Assembly: GCA_965222485.1 (NCBI GenBank)
Contig: CBDCUC010000039.1
Coordinates: forward strand, 310,001-374,000
Length of the DNA: 64,000 nt
Direction of reading: 5' to 3'
Source: CBDCUC01 sp965222485
Lineage (GTDB): Bacteria; Pseudomonadota; Alphaproteobacteria; Rhizobiales; Hyphomicrobiaceae
This document shows, in pieces, positions 35,312 through 43,795 of the stretch. The notes beneath the pieces are model-generated. The model was not told the DNA's origin, did no database searches, and saw only the letters and a program-made list of their open reading frames with translations. Both the position numbers and the translations under genes were made by a program. Each line of letters opens with the position of its first letter. Position 1 is the stretch's first letter.

Positions 35312-36601
35312 ATGACCAGGAAGATCGAGATTTGCGTTCCTGACATTGGCGATTTCACCGGTGTGCCGGTGATTGAAATTCCAGTTGCAGTCGGCGATGT
35401 GGTTGCAAAGGACGACACACTGGTAGTTCTGGAGTCCGACAAGGCGACATTGGATGTACCCTCGCCCCACGCCGGCCGGATCGCCGAATTGAAGGTGGCA
35501 GAAGGCGACACAGTCAATGAGGGCAGCATGATCCTCATGCTAGAGACTGTTGAGGTGGCCGATACTGCGCCGACCGGCCCGGACACGACAGCGAAGGCAC
35601 CCGAGCCTTTGACTGACATGCACATTCCGCCACCGGCAGCCACGCCTGCCCCACCACAACCCAAGGATGATGTCGCCTCAAGGGTAGCCGAGACGAATAA
35701 ACTTGCTCACGCCTCTCCTTCGGTCAGGCGGTACGCGCGCACGTTAGGTGTGGACCTAGCCGAGGTTCAGGGCAGCGGGCCGAACGGTCGCATCACGCCG
35801 CAGGATGTCGAAGTATATGTCAAAACCCGAATGACGTCGCCGCAATCGGAAAGCGTAGGGATTGCACTTGCCGGCTTGCCCCCATGGCCACAGGTCGATT
35901 TCGCCAAGTTCGGACCAGTGGAGCGCCAGCCACTCAACAGAATCGCGCGAATTTCCGGTCCGGCCCTGGCGCGCAATGCGATTGTCATTCCTCATGTCAC
36001 CAGTTTCGACAAGGCGGATGTCACCGGCCTTGAGGAATTCCGTAAGACGTTGAACGATGACGCCGGGCCGGAGCAGGCAAAAATTACAATGCTGGCTCTC
36101 GCCATCAAAGCGGTTGTCGGGGCGCTAAAAGCCCATCCGAAATTCAATGCTTCACTCGATGGCGACGAACTAGTATCCAAGAAATATTGGACTATCGGGT
36201 TTGCCGTTGATACACCCGACGGGCTCGTCGTTCCCGTCGTTAAAGATGCGGACAAGAAGGGTTTACGCGAGATTGCCGAAACCTTGGCCGGACTTGCAGC
36301 AGACGCGCGGGCAGGCAAGCTGAAGCCAACCGACATGCAAGGCGCAACGTTTACGATCTCCTCGCTGGGCGGGGTCGGAGGCACAAACTTCACGCCGATC
36401 ATCAACGCACCCGAAGTTGCGATCCTCGGCATGCCTCGCGCCGAGATGCAACCAGTTTGGGATGGAGCTACTTTTCAGCCGCGCCTTATCCAGCCGCTGA
36501 GCCTCAGCTGGGATCACCGCGTTATCGATGGGGTGGCAGCAGCTCGTTTCCTCGCCGATTTCGCAGCCACATTAAATGACGTTCGCAAAGTTACGTTGTG
36601 A
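35312..36601 (+). CDS. aceF: Dihydrolipoamide acetyltransferase E2 of pyruvate dehydrogenase
   Basis: E2 forms the core of the complex and transfers acetyl groups to CoA. The 429-residue protein has one lipoyl domain (1-76) with the lipoylated Lys at position 44 in ESDKATLDV, a Pro/Ala-rich linker, a peripheral subunit-binding domain (about 135-170, SPSVRRYARTLGVDLAEVQGSGPNGRI) and a catalytic domain with SLSWDHRVIDGVAAARFLADF, which contains the active-site His and Asp. E. coli AceF has three lipoyl domains; here there is one. ATG 35312 is chosen for the family N-terminus RKIEICVPDIGDF. It is the second gene of the aceEF operon. Confidence 0.93.
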   Translation: MTRKIEICVPDIGDFTGVPVIEIPVAVGDVVAKDDTLVVLESDKATLDVPSPHAGRIAELKVAEGDTVNEGSMILMLETVEVADTAPTGPDTTAKAPEPLTDMHIPPPAATPAPPQPKDDVASRVAETNKLAHASPSVRRYARTLGVDLAEVQGSGPNGRITPQDVEVYVKTRMTSPQSESVGIALAGLPPWPQVDFAKFGPVERQPLNRIARISGPALARNAIVIPHVTSFDKADVTGLEEFRKTLNDDAGPEQAKITMLALAIKAVVGALKAHPKFNASLDGDELVSKKYWTIGFAVDTPDGLVVPVVKDADKKGLREIAETLAGLAADARAGKLKPTDMQGATFTISSLGGVGGTNFTPIINAPEVAILGMPRAEMQPVWDGATFQPRLIQPLSLSWDHRVIDGVAAARFLADFAATLNDVRKVTL

Positions 36602-36812
36602 GTGTGCAAAATTCCGCTGTCCCTCACTCGCAATCAAACTTTGAAGACCTCTGGATTGTGCCCGGTGCAGACGACAAAGCAGACAGAATGGGTAATCACG
36701 TTGCCCACCAAGTCTTAGGCATGCCACTATGCTTGACTGGTAATTGATGGCGAATTGCCCATCGTTCAGAGCTACTCGCTCAATCGCTAGGTAAAATTGG
36801 GGGGCTGCATCT

Positions 36813-37874
36813 TTGTCGACAACCACACCGAACGAATTCTCAAGAGCAACGGATGCAGTTCGATCTTTCGTAGCTTCGCTTATTGCGGCGGCGTTCTTGC
36901 TTGCCGGTCAACCTGCACAAGGCGCGGAAGTGCCAGATGATGCCGCGTCATCCACTGCTACCAGTGCAACAAAGAAGTCTGTTTCGATTTACAGCCAGGG
37001 CGTTCGGCTTGCCGGCGACCTTTGGAGTCCTCAAGCGGCAACAGCGGATGAAGAGCGGCCGGCAATCTTGATGATGCATGGCTTCGGTGGAAAGAAGGAC
37101 GAGCTAAATCGCCTCTACGCGTCGAAGTTTGCTGCTGCAGGATATTACGTTCTGACGTTTGACTATCGCGGCTTTGGCGAAAGCGATGGCGATCTTCTTC
37201 CCGTCGGCAATTTTCCGCATCATGGCGGCGATGCCAAGGAGATGAAAGTTCGCGAAGTTCGCGACGTCGTCAATGCACTCAATCAATATCAGGATATTGA
37301 GGCTGCCCTATTGTTTCTCAAAGGTGAGCCTGGCGTCGATGCGGACCGAATTGCCGCGTGGGGCACGAGCCTCGGTGGTGGTCTGGCCTTGAAAGCGGCC
37401 ATCCATCATCCGGAAATCAAAGTACTGATCGCCCAGGTCGCAACCGTCAACATGAGGCCGTTTTATACGGCGCTACCAAAGATCTCACCGGTGCATGCCG
37501 ACAATATGGAAAAATTTCAAATCGCGGTTGCGCGTGGCGACTATCCCTTCGTTCCTGAGAAACCGTTCTGGATGGAATTCTCAGCTCATCACAAGGGCTT
37601 TGCTCACGCGGTGGCAAACTTCATTCATGAGCCGATGAAAAACGTGGAAACGCTGCGTGCCGCAACACTGATTATCGATGCTGAGAAGGAAGAACTGGTC
37701 GACACCAAAGAGCAAGGTGCTCTGCTCTACGAGCGTATCAAAGACAAAACAACAGCACGTTATGAGGTTCTGCCAGGGACAACGCACTTTGACGTCTATG
37801 ATAAAGACGACGTTGTTGCAGCTGCTCTCGCGCTTGAGTTGGCATGGCTGAAGGAACATCTACCGCCGAAATAA
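36813..37874 (+). CDS. Exported alpha/beta hydrolase
   Basis: This is a 353-residue serine hydrolase of unknown substrate. A TTG start at 36813 follows a G-rich stretch (GGGGGG near 36800) and gives a signal peptide of about 38 residues ending AQG. The mature protein has MMHGFGGKKDELNRLYASKFAAAGYYVLTFDYRGFGESDG, the nucleophile elbow GTSLGGG, and a late GTTHFDVYDKDD that supplies the His. The order fits the dienelactone hydrolase/X-Pro peptidase-like branch of the fold. No in-frame ATG exists before the core domain, so the TTG is the best start. It stands alone and is convergent with the next gene. Confidence 0.8.
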   Translation: MSTTTPNEFSRATDAVRSFVASLIAAAFLLAGQPAQGAEVPDDAASSTATSATKKSVSIYSQGVRLAGDLWSPQAATADEERPAILMMHGFGGKKDELNRLYASKFAAAGYYVLTFDYRGFGESDGDLLPVGNFPHHGGDAKEMKVREVRDVVNALNQYQDIEAALLFLKGEPGVDADRIAAWGTSLGGGLALKAAIHHPEIKVLIAQVATVNMRPFYTALPKISPVHADNMEKFQIAVARGDYPFVPEKPFWMEFSAHHKGFAHAVANFIHEPMKNVETLRAATLIIDAEKEELVDTKEQGALLYERIKDKTTARYEVLPGTTHFDVYDKDDVVAAALALELAWLKEHLPPK

Positions 37875-37926
37875 AATCCAGCCGTGATGCTCCGGCAAAG
37901 CCCTTGTCGCGTCGCGGTCTTCATGC

Positions 37927-37960
37927 CAATCGGGGCCAGACATTAGTCCGGCCCCGATTG
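37927..37960. terminator. Hairpin between two convergent genes
   Basis: A perfect 11-bp stem CAATCGGGGCC / GGCCCCGATTG (37927-37937 with 37950-37960) encloses 12 bases. It lies between the hydrolase stop at 37874 and the convergent gene ending at 37985. There is no T-tract, so it may end transcription inefficiently or only stabilise the 3' ends. Confidence 0.5.
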
Positions 37961-37984
37961 CGTCTGCTTACATCATTCCCGACG

Positions 37985-38320
37985 TCAGTTCGTCACCGGT
38001 AGCTTCTGTACCTCAACGCGGTCCTCGTAGCGGCTGATTTCAATCCGCGCCGGTGCTTCGCCAAGTTTGGTTGGAGAAGAAAGAACGACGGCCTGTCCGG
38101 GGACCAGCACTGTCTCGAAGCGAACCGCATTGCTATTGGCATCGGCCAACGTTGCGACAACGCGATACCCGTCTTTCTCCACCGTGTAGTAGGCAACGCC
38201 GTTAATTGCACCGAGATCTATGTTCTTGCCGCGGTTGGCGGCCAGATCACCGGCCACGGCGGTGGTTGCAAGGCCGGCGGCCATTCCGAGCGCGGCGAGA
38301 ATGAGCTTGAATTTGTTCAT
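37985..38320 (-). CDS. Small exported protein of unknown function
   Basis: The family is not recognised. The 111-residue product starts with NKFKLILAALGMAAGLATTAVAG, a signal peptide, followed by about 88 residues of predicted beta structure (GVAYYTVEKDGYRVVATLADANSNAVRFETVLVPGQAVVLSS). There are no cysteines or lipobox. ATG 38320 is chosen because AAGGAG lies nine bases upstream; two further in-frame ATGs, 38326 and 38341, exist, the latter overlapping that site. It diverges from a LysR gene with about 100 bp between the starts, so shared regulation is possible. Confidence 0.65.
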   Translation of the reverse strand: MNKFKLILAALGMAAGLATTAVAGDLAANRGKNIDLGAINGVAYYTVEKDGYRVVATLADANSNAVRFETVLVPGQAVVLSSPTKLGEAPARIEISRYEDRVEVQKLPVTN

Positions 38321-38392
38321 GATCATTGGCTCCTTTTTCATAGGAAAGGCGCTGATGTCTTTCCCTCTGGCGAAGACAATGCTACGACCCGG

Positions 38393-38425
38393 CTCATTAG
38401 TCCAACAGATAGAGTTGATAATGAG
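38393..38425. promoter_or_regulatory. Inverted repeat in the divergent LysR promoter region
   Basis: CTCATTA (38393-38399) and TAATGAG (38419-38425) form a 7-bp inverted repeat with 19 bases between. The right arm overlaps the ATG of the LysR gene at 38421. Such a position would suit self-repression, but arms this short can occur by chance. Confidence 0.3.
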
Positions 38426-39350
38426 TATCGATCACATCAATTTATCCCGAGTTGACTTAAACTTGCTGGTTGCATTCGATGCGCTCCTTACCGAGCGCAA
38501 TGTGACCAAGGCGGCAGCCCGTGTCGGTCTGGGTCAATCGGCGATGAGCCACAACCTTGCCCGCCTGCGCCAGTTGTTTGATGACGAATTGCTGGTGCGA
38601 GCCCCTAACGGTATGCGCCCGACGCCCAGGGCATTGGCTCTTGCCGACCGCGTCCGTATTGCGCTGTCGGGCATCGAAGCGCTCGTGACACGTGCGGATG
38701 AATTCGATCCGGCTACATCCGAGCGAACGTTTCACGTCGCTCTTCCCGACAGTACCGAAATGCTATTTGGTGCCGAGCTTCTCGCTTTGGTATGTGAACG
38801 CGCGCCCGGCATTCGCTTTCGCTTCCATTCAACGGACGAACGGCAGCTCCTCGAGGAGATCGATGCCGATCGGATCGACCTGGGGATTGGCATCGGTACG
38901 TTCCCTGAGGGGCAAGTGCATCACAAGCGCAAACTGCTCGCGACCGACTCCTACCTGTGCTTGTTCAATGCCGCCAAGGTGGGATTTGAGCCGCCGATTT
39001 CGCTTGAAGATTATGTGCGGCTTCCGCATGTGCTGACGAGCCTTCGCAAGGGCGAGCGGGGCGTTGTTGACGATGCGCTCGAACGCATCGGCTTGTCGCG
39101 CAAAGTCGCTTTGATCACACCGCGCTTCGTCGCCGTACCTTTTCTCGTTGCCGGCTCACCGGTGGTGACAACCATGCACTCGCGGCTCGCGGAATTTTTC
39201 GCGCGTGAACTCGATCTTGCACTCAGCCCTGTGCCCGTTGAGCTTCCCGAGGTCACAGTCTCAATGCTTTGGCATGCGTCTTACGATAATGATCCGGGAC
39301 ACGCTTGGCTGCGCAAAACTATTGTGGAGGTGCGCAGTAGGGCACGCTAA
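38421..39350 (+). CDS. LysR-family regulator, NodD/NahR-like
   Basis: This is a 309-residue LysR-type regulator. The N-terminal HTH reads VDLNLLVAFDALLTERNVTKAAARVGLGQSAMSHNLARLRQLFDDELLVRAPNGMRPTPRA, a pattern typical of the NodD/NahR/SyrM branch. The effector domain contains FHVALPDSTEMLFGAELL, IDLGIGIG and AVPFLVAGSPVVTTMHSRLA. ATG 38421 is selected because the family begins just before VDLNLL; the frame is open to 38220 but this part overlaps the divergent gene. The target is unknown; the exported protein gene on the other strand is the nearest candidate. Confidence 0.9.
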   Translation: MSIDHINLSRVDLNLLVAFDALLTERNVTKAAARVGLGQSAMSHNLARLRQLFDDELLVRAPNGMRPTPRALALADRVRIALSGIEALVTRADEFDPATSERTFHVALPDSTEMLFGAELLALVCERAPGIRFRFHSTDERQLLEEIDADRIDLGIGIGTFPEGQVHHKRKLLATDSYLCLFNAAKVGFEPPISLEDYVRLPHVLTSLRKGERGVVDDALERIGLSRKVALITPRFVAVPFLVAGSPVVTTMHSRLAEFFARELDLALSPVPVELPEVTVSMLWHASYDNDPGHAWLRKTIVEVRSRAR

Positions 39351-39550
39351 GTCTCCATGACAGCGGTCACCAAGCGTCAACAAAGCAGTTCACGAATTTC
39401 AATAAGCGAAATTCTCGGTACCAAACCGAGCATCCGTCGCATCCAAAACATCGCGTGGCGCACGACCCCATTAGCCCTTCGGCCGCCGATCTACAGATCG
39501 ACAGCCGAAGGATTTGTTCTACGTGCATTCGAGTGGGCGCTAGCCGGATT

Positions 39551-39739
39551 TTATGGGTTGTCAGCTGGCGCCGGATCCGCTTCAGCAGGCGCTGCTCCAG
39601 GCTCTGGAGCATCGGCGGCCGGAGTAGCGGCTGGTGCCGTTGCCTCGATGGGCGCTTCGCCAGGCCCCACGAAGTAGAATGCAAGAAGAGCTAGAACTGC
39701 AATTGCAGCAAGGATCGTCAACAGTCTCGTCGTATCCAT
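39551..39739 (-). CDS. Small single-pass membrane protein with Ala/Pro-rich tail
   Basis: No family is recognised. The 62-residue product begins DTTRLLTILAAIAVLALLAFYFVGPG, one membrane segment, and continues with a tail made almost only of Ala, Pro, Glu and Gly. ATG 39739 has AAGGGGA about seven bases upstream. It could be a small inner-membrane protein with its tail in the periplasm. Low-complexity composition makes the coding call moderate; the ribosome binding site supports it. Confidence 0.55.
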   Translation of the reverse strand: MDTTRLLTILAAIAVLALLAFYFVGPGEAPIEATAPAATPAADAPEPGAAPAEADPAPADNP

Positions 39740-40103
39740 GTTACGTCCCCTTATGACCAAATGTCGGGCGGCGCACCCTAGCCCAATGTGCTGACACACG
39801 AAAGGAGCAACGTCTTCTCGTATGCCTTTCAGAATGGTTGCTCAGTGCCAACGCATTGATAAGGCCTTCAAAAAGTCATTCGATTTTGTGCAGCCTGACA
39901 AGCTGTCGGACCCAATGTTCAACGGAAGGTTGGTGTCGATCCGGCGTTGATCAGCACGAGTGATCCCAAATGTGGCGCAGCTCTGCGCCAGTTCATTGAA
40001 CGCTGGCGTATCGAGTAGCGCACACGGCAGTCGGGTCCCTCGGCGATCTTTTGTGCAGAAGTCCGTAATTGGCAAAGTCAAACGACGAGATAAGGTCACA
40101 AGG
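39740..40103. other. Intergenic region before the NTF2-like gene
   Basis: No gene is supported in these 364 bp. The frame of the next gene is open from 39960, but that extension has no ribosome binding site or recognisable content. No strong repeats or hairpins were seen. Confidence 0.4.
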
Positions 40104-40550
40104 ATGACGACAGAACACAGACAGTTACAGGACCTGGAAGCAAGACTGTATGCTGAAGTTGAGGCGGTGCATGCCTTCATTGCCGATTGGTTCACAGGCG
40201 GCTCAGCAAAGGATCAACGGACGTTCGATGAAAGCCTTACACATCGGTTCAGCCCTGACATGCAAAACATACAGCCCAACGGTCGCGTGCGGACCAAAGA
40301 GGAATTGTTGCAGACCATCTTTGACGGTCATGGTGCAAATAGGGCATTCACAATTGCAATTCGGGATTTCAGGTTGCTAAGCGTTTCTTCCAATTGCGAC
40401 GTCGCGATCGCGACTTACGTGGAGGACCAGCGCAACGCGAAAAACACGGTGCCGCCGGATAATCTACGAAGGTCAACCGTGGTGTTTCGCATCGCAGATG
40501 ATGCGAAAAAAATTACGTGGCAACACATTCATGAGACGGCCACGGAGTAG
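40104..40550 (+). CDS. SnoaL/NTF2-like fold protein of unknown function
   Basis: The 148-residue product from ATG 40104 begins TTEHRQLQDLEARLYAEVEAVHAFIADWFTG. It continues with TFDESLTHRFSPDMQNIQPNGRVRTKEELLQTIFDGHGANRAFTIAIRDFRLL and a strand-rich C-terminus (DVAIATYVEDQ, RRSTVVFRIADDAKKITWQHIHET). The pattern of two helices followed by four strands fits the NTF2/SnoaL (DUF4440-like) cone fold. Members include isomerases and simple binding proteins, so no reaction is assigned. It is convergent with groEL and shares a terminator with it. Confidence 0.65.
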   Translation: MTTEHRQLQDLEARLYAEVEAVHAFIADWFTGGSAKDQRTFDESLTHRFSPDMQNIQPNGRVRTKEELLQTIFDGHGANRAFTIAIRDFRLLSVSSNCDVAIATYVEDQRNAKNTVPPDNLRRSTVVFRIADDAKKITWQHIHETATE

Positions 40551-40584
40551 CTGTAGAGCGCCACGGTTAAAAAAAGAGGCGCAA

Positions 40585-40623
40585 AAAAAACCGCGGAGCA
40601 TTTCAGGCGCTCCGCGGTTTTTT
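40585..40623. terminator. Bidirectional Rho-independent terminator (groEL and NTF2-like gene)
   Basis: CCGCGGAGC (40591-40599) pairs with GCTCCGCGG (40609-40617) around a nine-base loop. A run of A on the left and six T on the right extend the stem and give a T-tract on both strands. It ends both the plus-strand gene and the groES-groEL transcript. Confidence 0.9.
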
Positions 40624-40670
40624 CATTTTCATGTCCAGACTTGAGAGTCCGGGAGGCCGGACAGGCAGGC

Positions 40671-42323
40671 TTACATCATGCCGCCCATACCGCCCATGCC
40701 ACCCATACCGCCCATGTCAGGCATGCCGGCGCCGCCGGCATCCTTCTTAGGTGAGTCGGCCACGGCAGCTTCGGTGGTGATCATCAGGCCTGCAATTGAG
40801 GCCGCGTCCTGAAGTGCGGTACGCACAACCTTGGCGGGGTCGATGATGCCGCGCTCCAGCATGTCACCATACTCATCTGCCTGAGCGTCGTAACCAAAGG
40901 CGTCACCACGCGTCTCAAGGACCTTACCGACAACGATCGAACCTTCAACACCGGCATTTTCCGCAATCTGGCGGATCGGAGCCTGCAGAGCCTTACGTAC
41001 GATCTGGATGCCGGCATCCTGGTCTTCGTTTTCGCCCGTGACGTCAATCGCAAGAGTGGATTTAACGAGCATCACGCCACCACCGGCAACGACACCTTCT
41101 TCCACAGCGGCACGTGTCGCGTTGAGCGCATCGTCGACACGATCCTTGCGCTCTTTCACTTCCACTTCCGTGGCGCCACCGACGCGAATGACGGCAACGC
41201 CGCCGGCGAGCTTTGCAAGACGTTCCTGCAGCTTCTCGCGATCGTAGTCGGAGGACGTTTCTTCGATCTGCGCCTTGATCTGACCGACGCGGGCTTCGAT
41301 GTCTTTCTTTTTGCCCGCACCATCAACAATGGTCGTGTCATCTTTGGTGATGGTGACGCGCTTGGCCGTACCGAGCATGTCAACCGTGACATTCTCAAGC
41401 TTGATGCCGAGGTCTTCCGAAATCGTCTGACCGCCGGTCAATACGGCGATGTCTTCAAGCATAGCTTTGCGACGGTCGCCGAAGCCAGGAGCCTTGACGG
41501 CTGCCACCTTGAGGCCGCCGCGCAGCTTGTTGACCACGAGTGTAGCCAGTGCTTCGCCTTCGATATCCTCAGCGATGATCAGAAGCGGCTTGCCTGTCTG
41601 CACCACGGCTTCCAGCACAGGCAGCAACGGCTGCAGGCCGGTGAGCTTTTTCTCGTGGATGAGGATGTAAGGGTCCTCAAGCTCGGTCAGCATCTTGTCG
41701 GCGTTGGTGATGAAGTATGGCGACAGGTAGCCGCGATCGAACTGCATGCCTTCAACGACATCGAGTTCCGTCTCAAGGCTCTTAGCCTCTTCGACCGTAA
41801 TGACACCTTCATTGCCGACCTTCTGCATGGCCTCAGAAATCATATTGCCGATGTCGGACTCGCCGTTCGCTGAGATCGTGCCGACCTGTGCGATTTCTTC
41901 AGAGCCTTTGACGCGCTTTGACTTCTTGCCGATGTTCTCAACAACCTGTGTGACGGCCTTGTCGATGCCGCGCTTCAGATCCATCGGATTCATTCCGGCG
42001 GCAACTGACTTCAGACCTTCGCGTACGATTGCCTGCGCCAAAACCGTTGCTGTCGTGGTGCCGTCACCTGCCACATCATTGGTTTTGGAGGCGACTTCGC
42101 GCAGCATCTGTGCGCCCATGTTCTCGAACTTGTCTTCAAGTTCGATTTCCTTGGCAACCGTTACACCGTCCTTAGTGGTGCGCGGCGCGCCGAATGACTT
42201 TTCAATAATGACGTTACGGCCTTTGGGGCCAAGCGTGACTTTCACTGCATTTGCCAGTGTGTCGACGCCGCGCAGCATTTTCTCGCGCGCGTCTGACGCA
42301 AAGCGGACGTCTTTAGCAGCCAT
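40671..42323 (-). CDS. groEL: 60-kDa chaperonin GroEL
   Basis: GroEL is the ATP-driven folding chamber of the cytoplasm. The 550-residue protein has the full family pattern: AAKDVRFASDAREKMLRGVDTLANAVKVTLGPKGRNV, KDGVTVAKEIELEDKFENMGAQ, VASKTNDVAGDGTTTATVLAQ with the ATP site, and the C-terminal GGMGGMGGMGGMM tail that lines the cavity. The ATG has AAGGAGAC upstream. It follows groES after 91 bp in one operon, under a promoter with a CIRCE operator (42774-42841). Confidence 0.98.
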   Translation of the reverse strand: MAAKDVRFASDAREKMLRGVDTLANAVKVTLGPKGRNVIIEKSFGAPRTTKDGVTVAKEIELEDKFENMGAQMLREVASKTNDVAGDGTTTATVLAQAIVREGLKSVAAGMNPMDLKRGIDKAVTQVVENIGKKSKRVKGSEEIAQVGTISANGESDIGNMISEAMQKVGNEGVITVEEAKSLETELDVVEGMQFDRGYLSPYFITNADKMLTELEDPYILIHEKKLTGLQPLLPVLEAVVQTGKPLLIIAEDIEGEALATLVVNKLRGGLKVAAVKAPGFGDRRKAMLEDIAVLTGGQTISEDLGIKLENVTVDMLGTAKRVTITKDDTTIVDGAGKKKDIEARVGQIKAQIEETSSDYDREKLQERLAKLAGGVAVIRVGGATEVEVKERKDRVDDALNATRAAVEEGVVAGGGVMLVKSTLAIDVTGENEDQDAGIQIVRKALQAPIRQIAENAGVEGSIVVGKVLETRGDAFGYDAQADEYGDMLERGIIDPAKVVRTALQDAASIAGLMITTEAAVADSPKKDAGGAGMPDMGGMGGMGGMGGMM

Positions 42324-42414
42324 GAGCTGTCTCCTTATTGCGATACATTTACTTGTCGTGTTTCAGGCAGGGTCAAATGGGCATGCGCGGCCCGACGAGA
42401 GGCGCGCGAGGCAG

Positions 42415-42705
42415 TTAGCCTTCCAAGATGCCCATGATGTCGCTTTCCTTCATGATCAGCAGTTCGTCGCCGTCGATCTTGACTTCAGTGCCCGACCACT
42501 TGCCGAACAGAACCTTGTCTCCAGATTTGACGTCGAGCGGCACCAGCTCATTGTCGTCGCCGCGTGCGCCTGGGCCCACGGCAACAACCTGGCCTTGTTG
42601 GGGTTTTTCAGTTGCCGTGTCAGGGATGATGATGCCGCTTGCGGTCTTGGTCTCGCTATCCAGTCGTTTAACGACGACCCGATCGTGCAAAGGACGGAAC
42701 TTCAT
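42415..42705 (-). CDS. groES: 10-kDa co-chaperonin GroES
   Basis: GroES is the lid of the GroEL chamber. The 96-residue protein is full length, with KFRPLHDRVVVKRLDSETKTASGIIIPDTA, the mobile loop, GDKVLFGKWSGTEVKIDGDELLIMKESDIMGIL. The ATG has GGAGAG upstream. It is the first gene of groES-groEL; CIRCE and promoter lie 69-136 bp upstream. Confidence 0.98.
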   Translation of the reverse strand: MKFRPLHDRVVVKRLDSETKTASGIIIPDTATEKPQQGQVVAVGPGARGDDNELVPLDVKSGDKVLFGKWSGTEVKIDGDELLIMKESDIMGILEG

Positions 42706-42773
42706 AGGATAAAGCTCTCCGGTTAATCATGGGGCCCAGCGGGCCCAACCAAAATCTGTAGGATGAAGGCCGA

Positions 42774-42800
42774 CTAGCACTCTTCAATAGTGAGTGCTAA
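42774..42800. promoter_or_regulatory. CIRCE operator of groESL
   Basis: CTAGCACTC (42774-42782), nine bases, and GAGTGCTAA (42792-42800) match the CIRCE consensus TTAGCACTC-N9-GAGTGCTAA with a single mismatch in the first arm. The heat-shock repressor HrcA binds CIRCE. hrcA itself is not in the window. Confidence 0.93.
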
Positions 42801-42813
42801 CAGCGCTGCTGTT

Positions 42814-42841
42814 TTTATGGGGACGATCACAGCCATGTCAA
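42814..42841 (-). promoter_or_regulatory. groESL promoter
   Basis: On the minus strand TTGACA (42841-42836), preceded by CTC, and CATAAA (42819-42814) are 16 bp apart. The CTTGACA start resembles heat-shock (RpoH) promoters of alphaproteobacteria but also suits the housekeeping sigma factor. It lies just upstream of CIRCE, so HrcA would block the early transcript. Confidence 0.65.
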
Positions 42842-43039
42842 GAGCGCAAAGGCGGCAATTTGCTCGGATTGGCGAGATCAGCCGACAGGCGCCACGCGAT
42901 CCACCGCCCGCGGAGCGTCCTTATGCCCGCTACGTCGGGGATAAGTGAGTGAAGTCATGAACAAAGAGTTAATTTTGCCAACAAAGGTCGATTGACCATA
43001 ACGGGCCGATCGATCAGCAATTGCAGGTCTGAAATGGCT

Positions 43040-43795
43040 CTAGTTGATCCGGCCCGCAAGTCCCGCGGCGTCAAAGACGTGTCCACTGAGCCTGCGGCCC
43101 TTGCTGCTTGCCAGATATAGCGCCAAGGCCGCGAGGTCGGGCTCATTTGGGCGAGCCATGTCGCGCCGATCCAACGGCAGAACCGCACCGGGACCGATGG
43201 CATTAATCCGTACCGCCTGATCCGCCCAATCCTGCGCTTCCTTGCGCGTCATCGCCGCCAATGTGCCGCCGACAAGCGCCGCAGCCGCTGCTTGCCGCCC
43301 ATTCTGGCAATCAGGCGCCGAGACAATGTTGAGGATGAGCCCTTCCGTCCACGTCAACCGCATACGGTTAGCAGCGACACGCGCCATCAACATCGGCGCC
43401 AACAGCTTGTCCGAAACCAGATCCTCAACATCGGTGAGATCGCTCAGACCGCTCAAATCCTCATCTTCGAGCTTGATAAGGTTTATCACCACATCAAGAC
43501 CGCCAAAGGCTTTCTGGGCAGGGCCTTGAGCAAACTGCACGGCTTTGTCCGCGCTCGCCAGCACGTCGCCGTAGAGTTCAACATCGCCAGCACTTTGCGC
43601 GATGATATTGGCGATTTCGTCCACTTCGGGGGCCATTTGCTTCGCCTGCAGGATCATCCGGCAGCGATGTTCGGCAAACTCCCGGGCAATATCGACGCCA
43701 AAATCTGATGAAAGGCCCGTAATCAAAACGCGGCGGTCGGCCAACTCCGGATAGATCGCGCCATACCGCAGGTCCTCAACAACACTCATCAACAT
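43040..43795 (-). CDS. SDR-fold protein without the catalytic Tyr and Lys
   Basis: This 251-residue protein has the short-chain dehydrogenase Rossmann fold, with RRVLITGLSSDFGVDIAREFAEHRCRMIL near the start, an NAD-binding-like GGLDVVINLI, and AVRINAIGPGAVLPLD. Where the family active site reads YxxxK, this protein reads ALVGG before TLAAMTRKEA, so both the catalytic Tyr and Lys are absent, and the glycine motif is altered. It probably does not reduce or oxidise a substrate and may be a binding or regulatory protein. ATG 43795 is chosen because AGGAG lies nine bases upstream; an ATG at 43804 overlaps that site. It stands alone. Confidence 0.75.
   Translation of the reverse strand: MLMSVVEDLRYGAIYPELADRRVLITGLSSDFGVDIAREFAEHRCRMILQAKQMAPEVDEIANIIAQSAGDVELYGDVLASADKAVQFAQGPAQKAFGGLDVVINLIKLEDEDLSGLSDLTDVEDLVSDKLLAPMLMARVAANRMRLTWTEGLILNIVSAPDCQNGRQAAAAALVGGTLAAMTRKEAQDWADQAVRINAIGPGAVLPLDRRDMARPNEPDLAALALYLASSKGRRLSGHVFDAAGLAGRIN

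Noticed and set aside
41746..42726. Long open frame (326 codons) on the plus strand opposite groEL/groES
   Set aside because: It is the antisense of highly conserved chaperonin genes and is Ser/Pro/Thr-rich as expected from codon bias; no ribosome binding site or family match.
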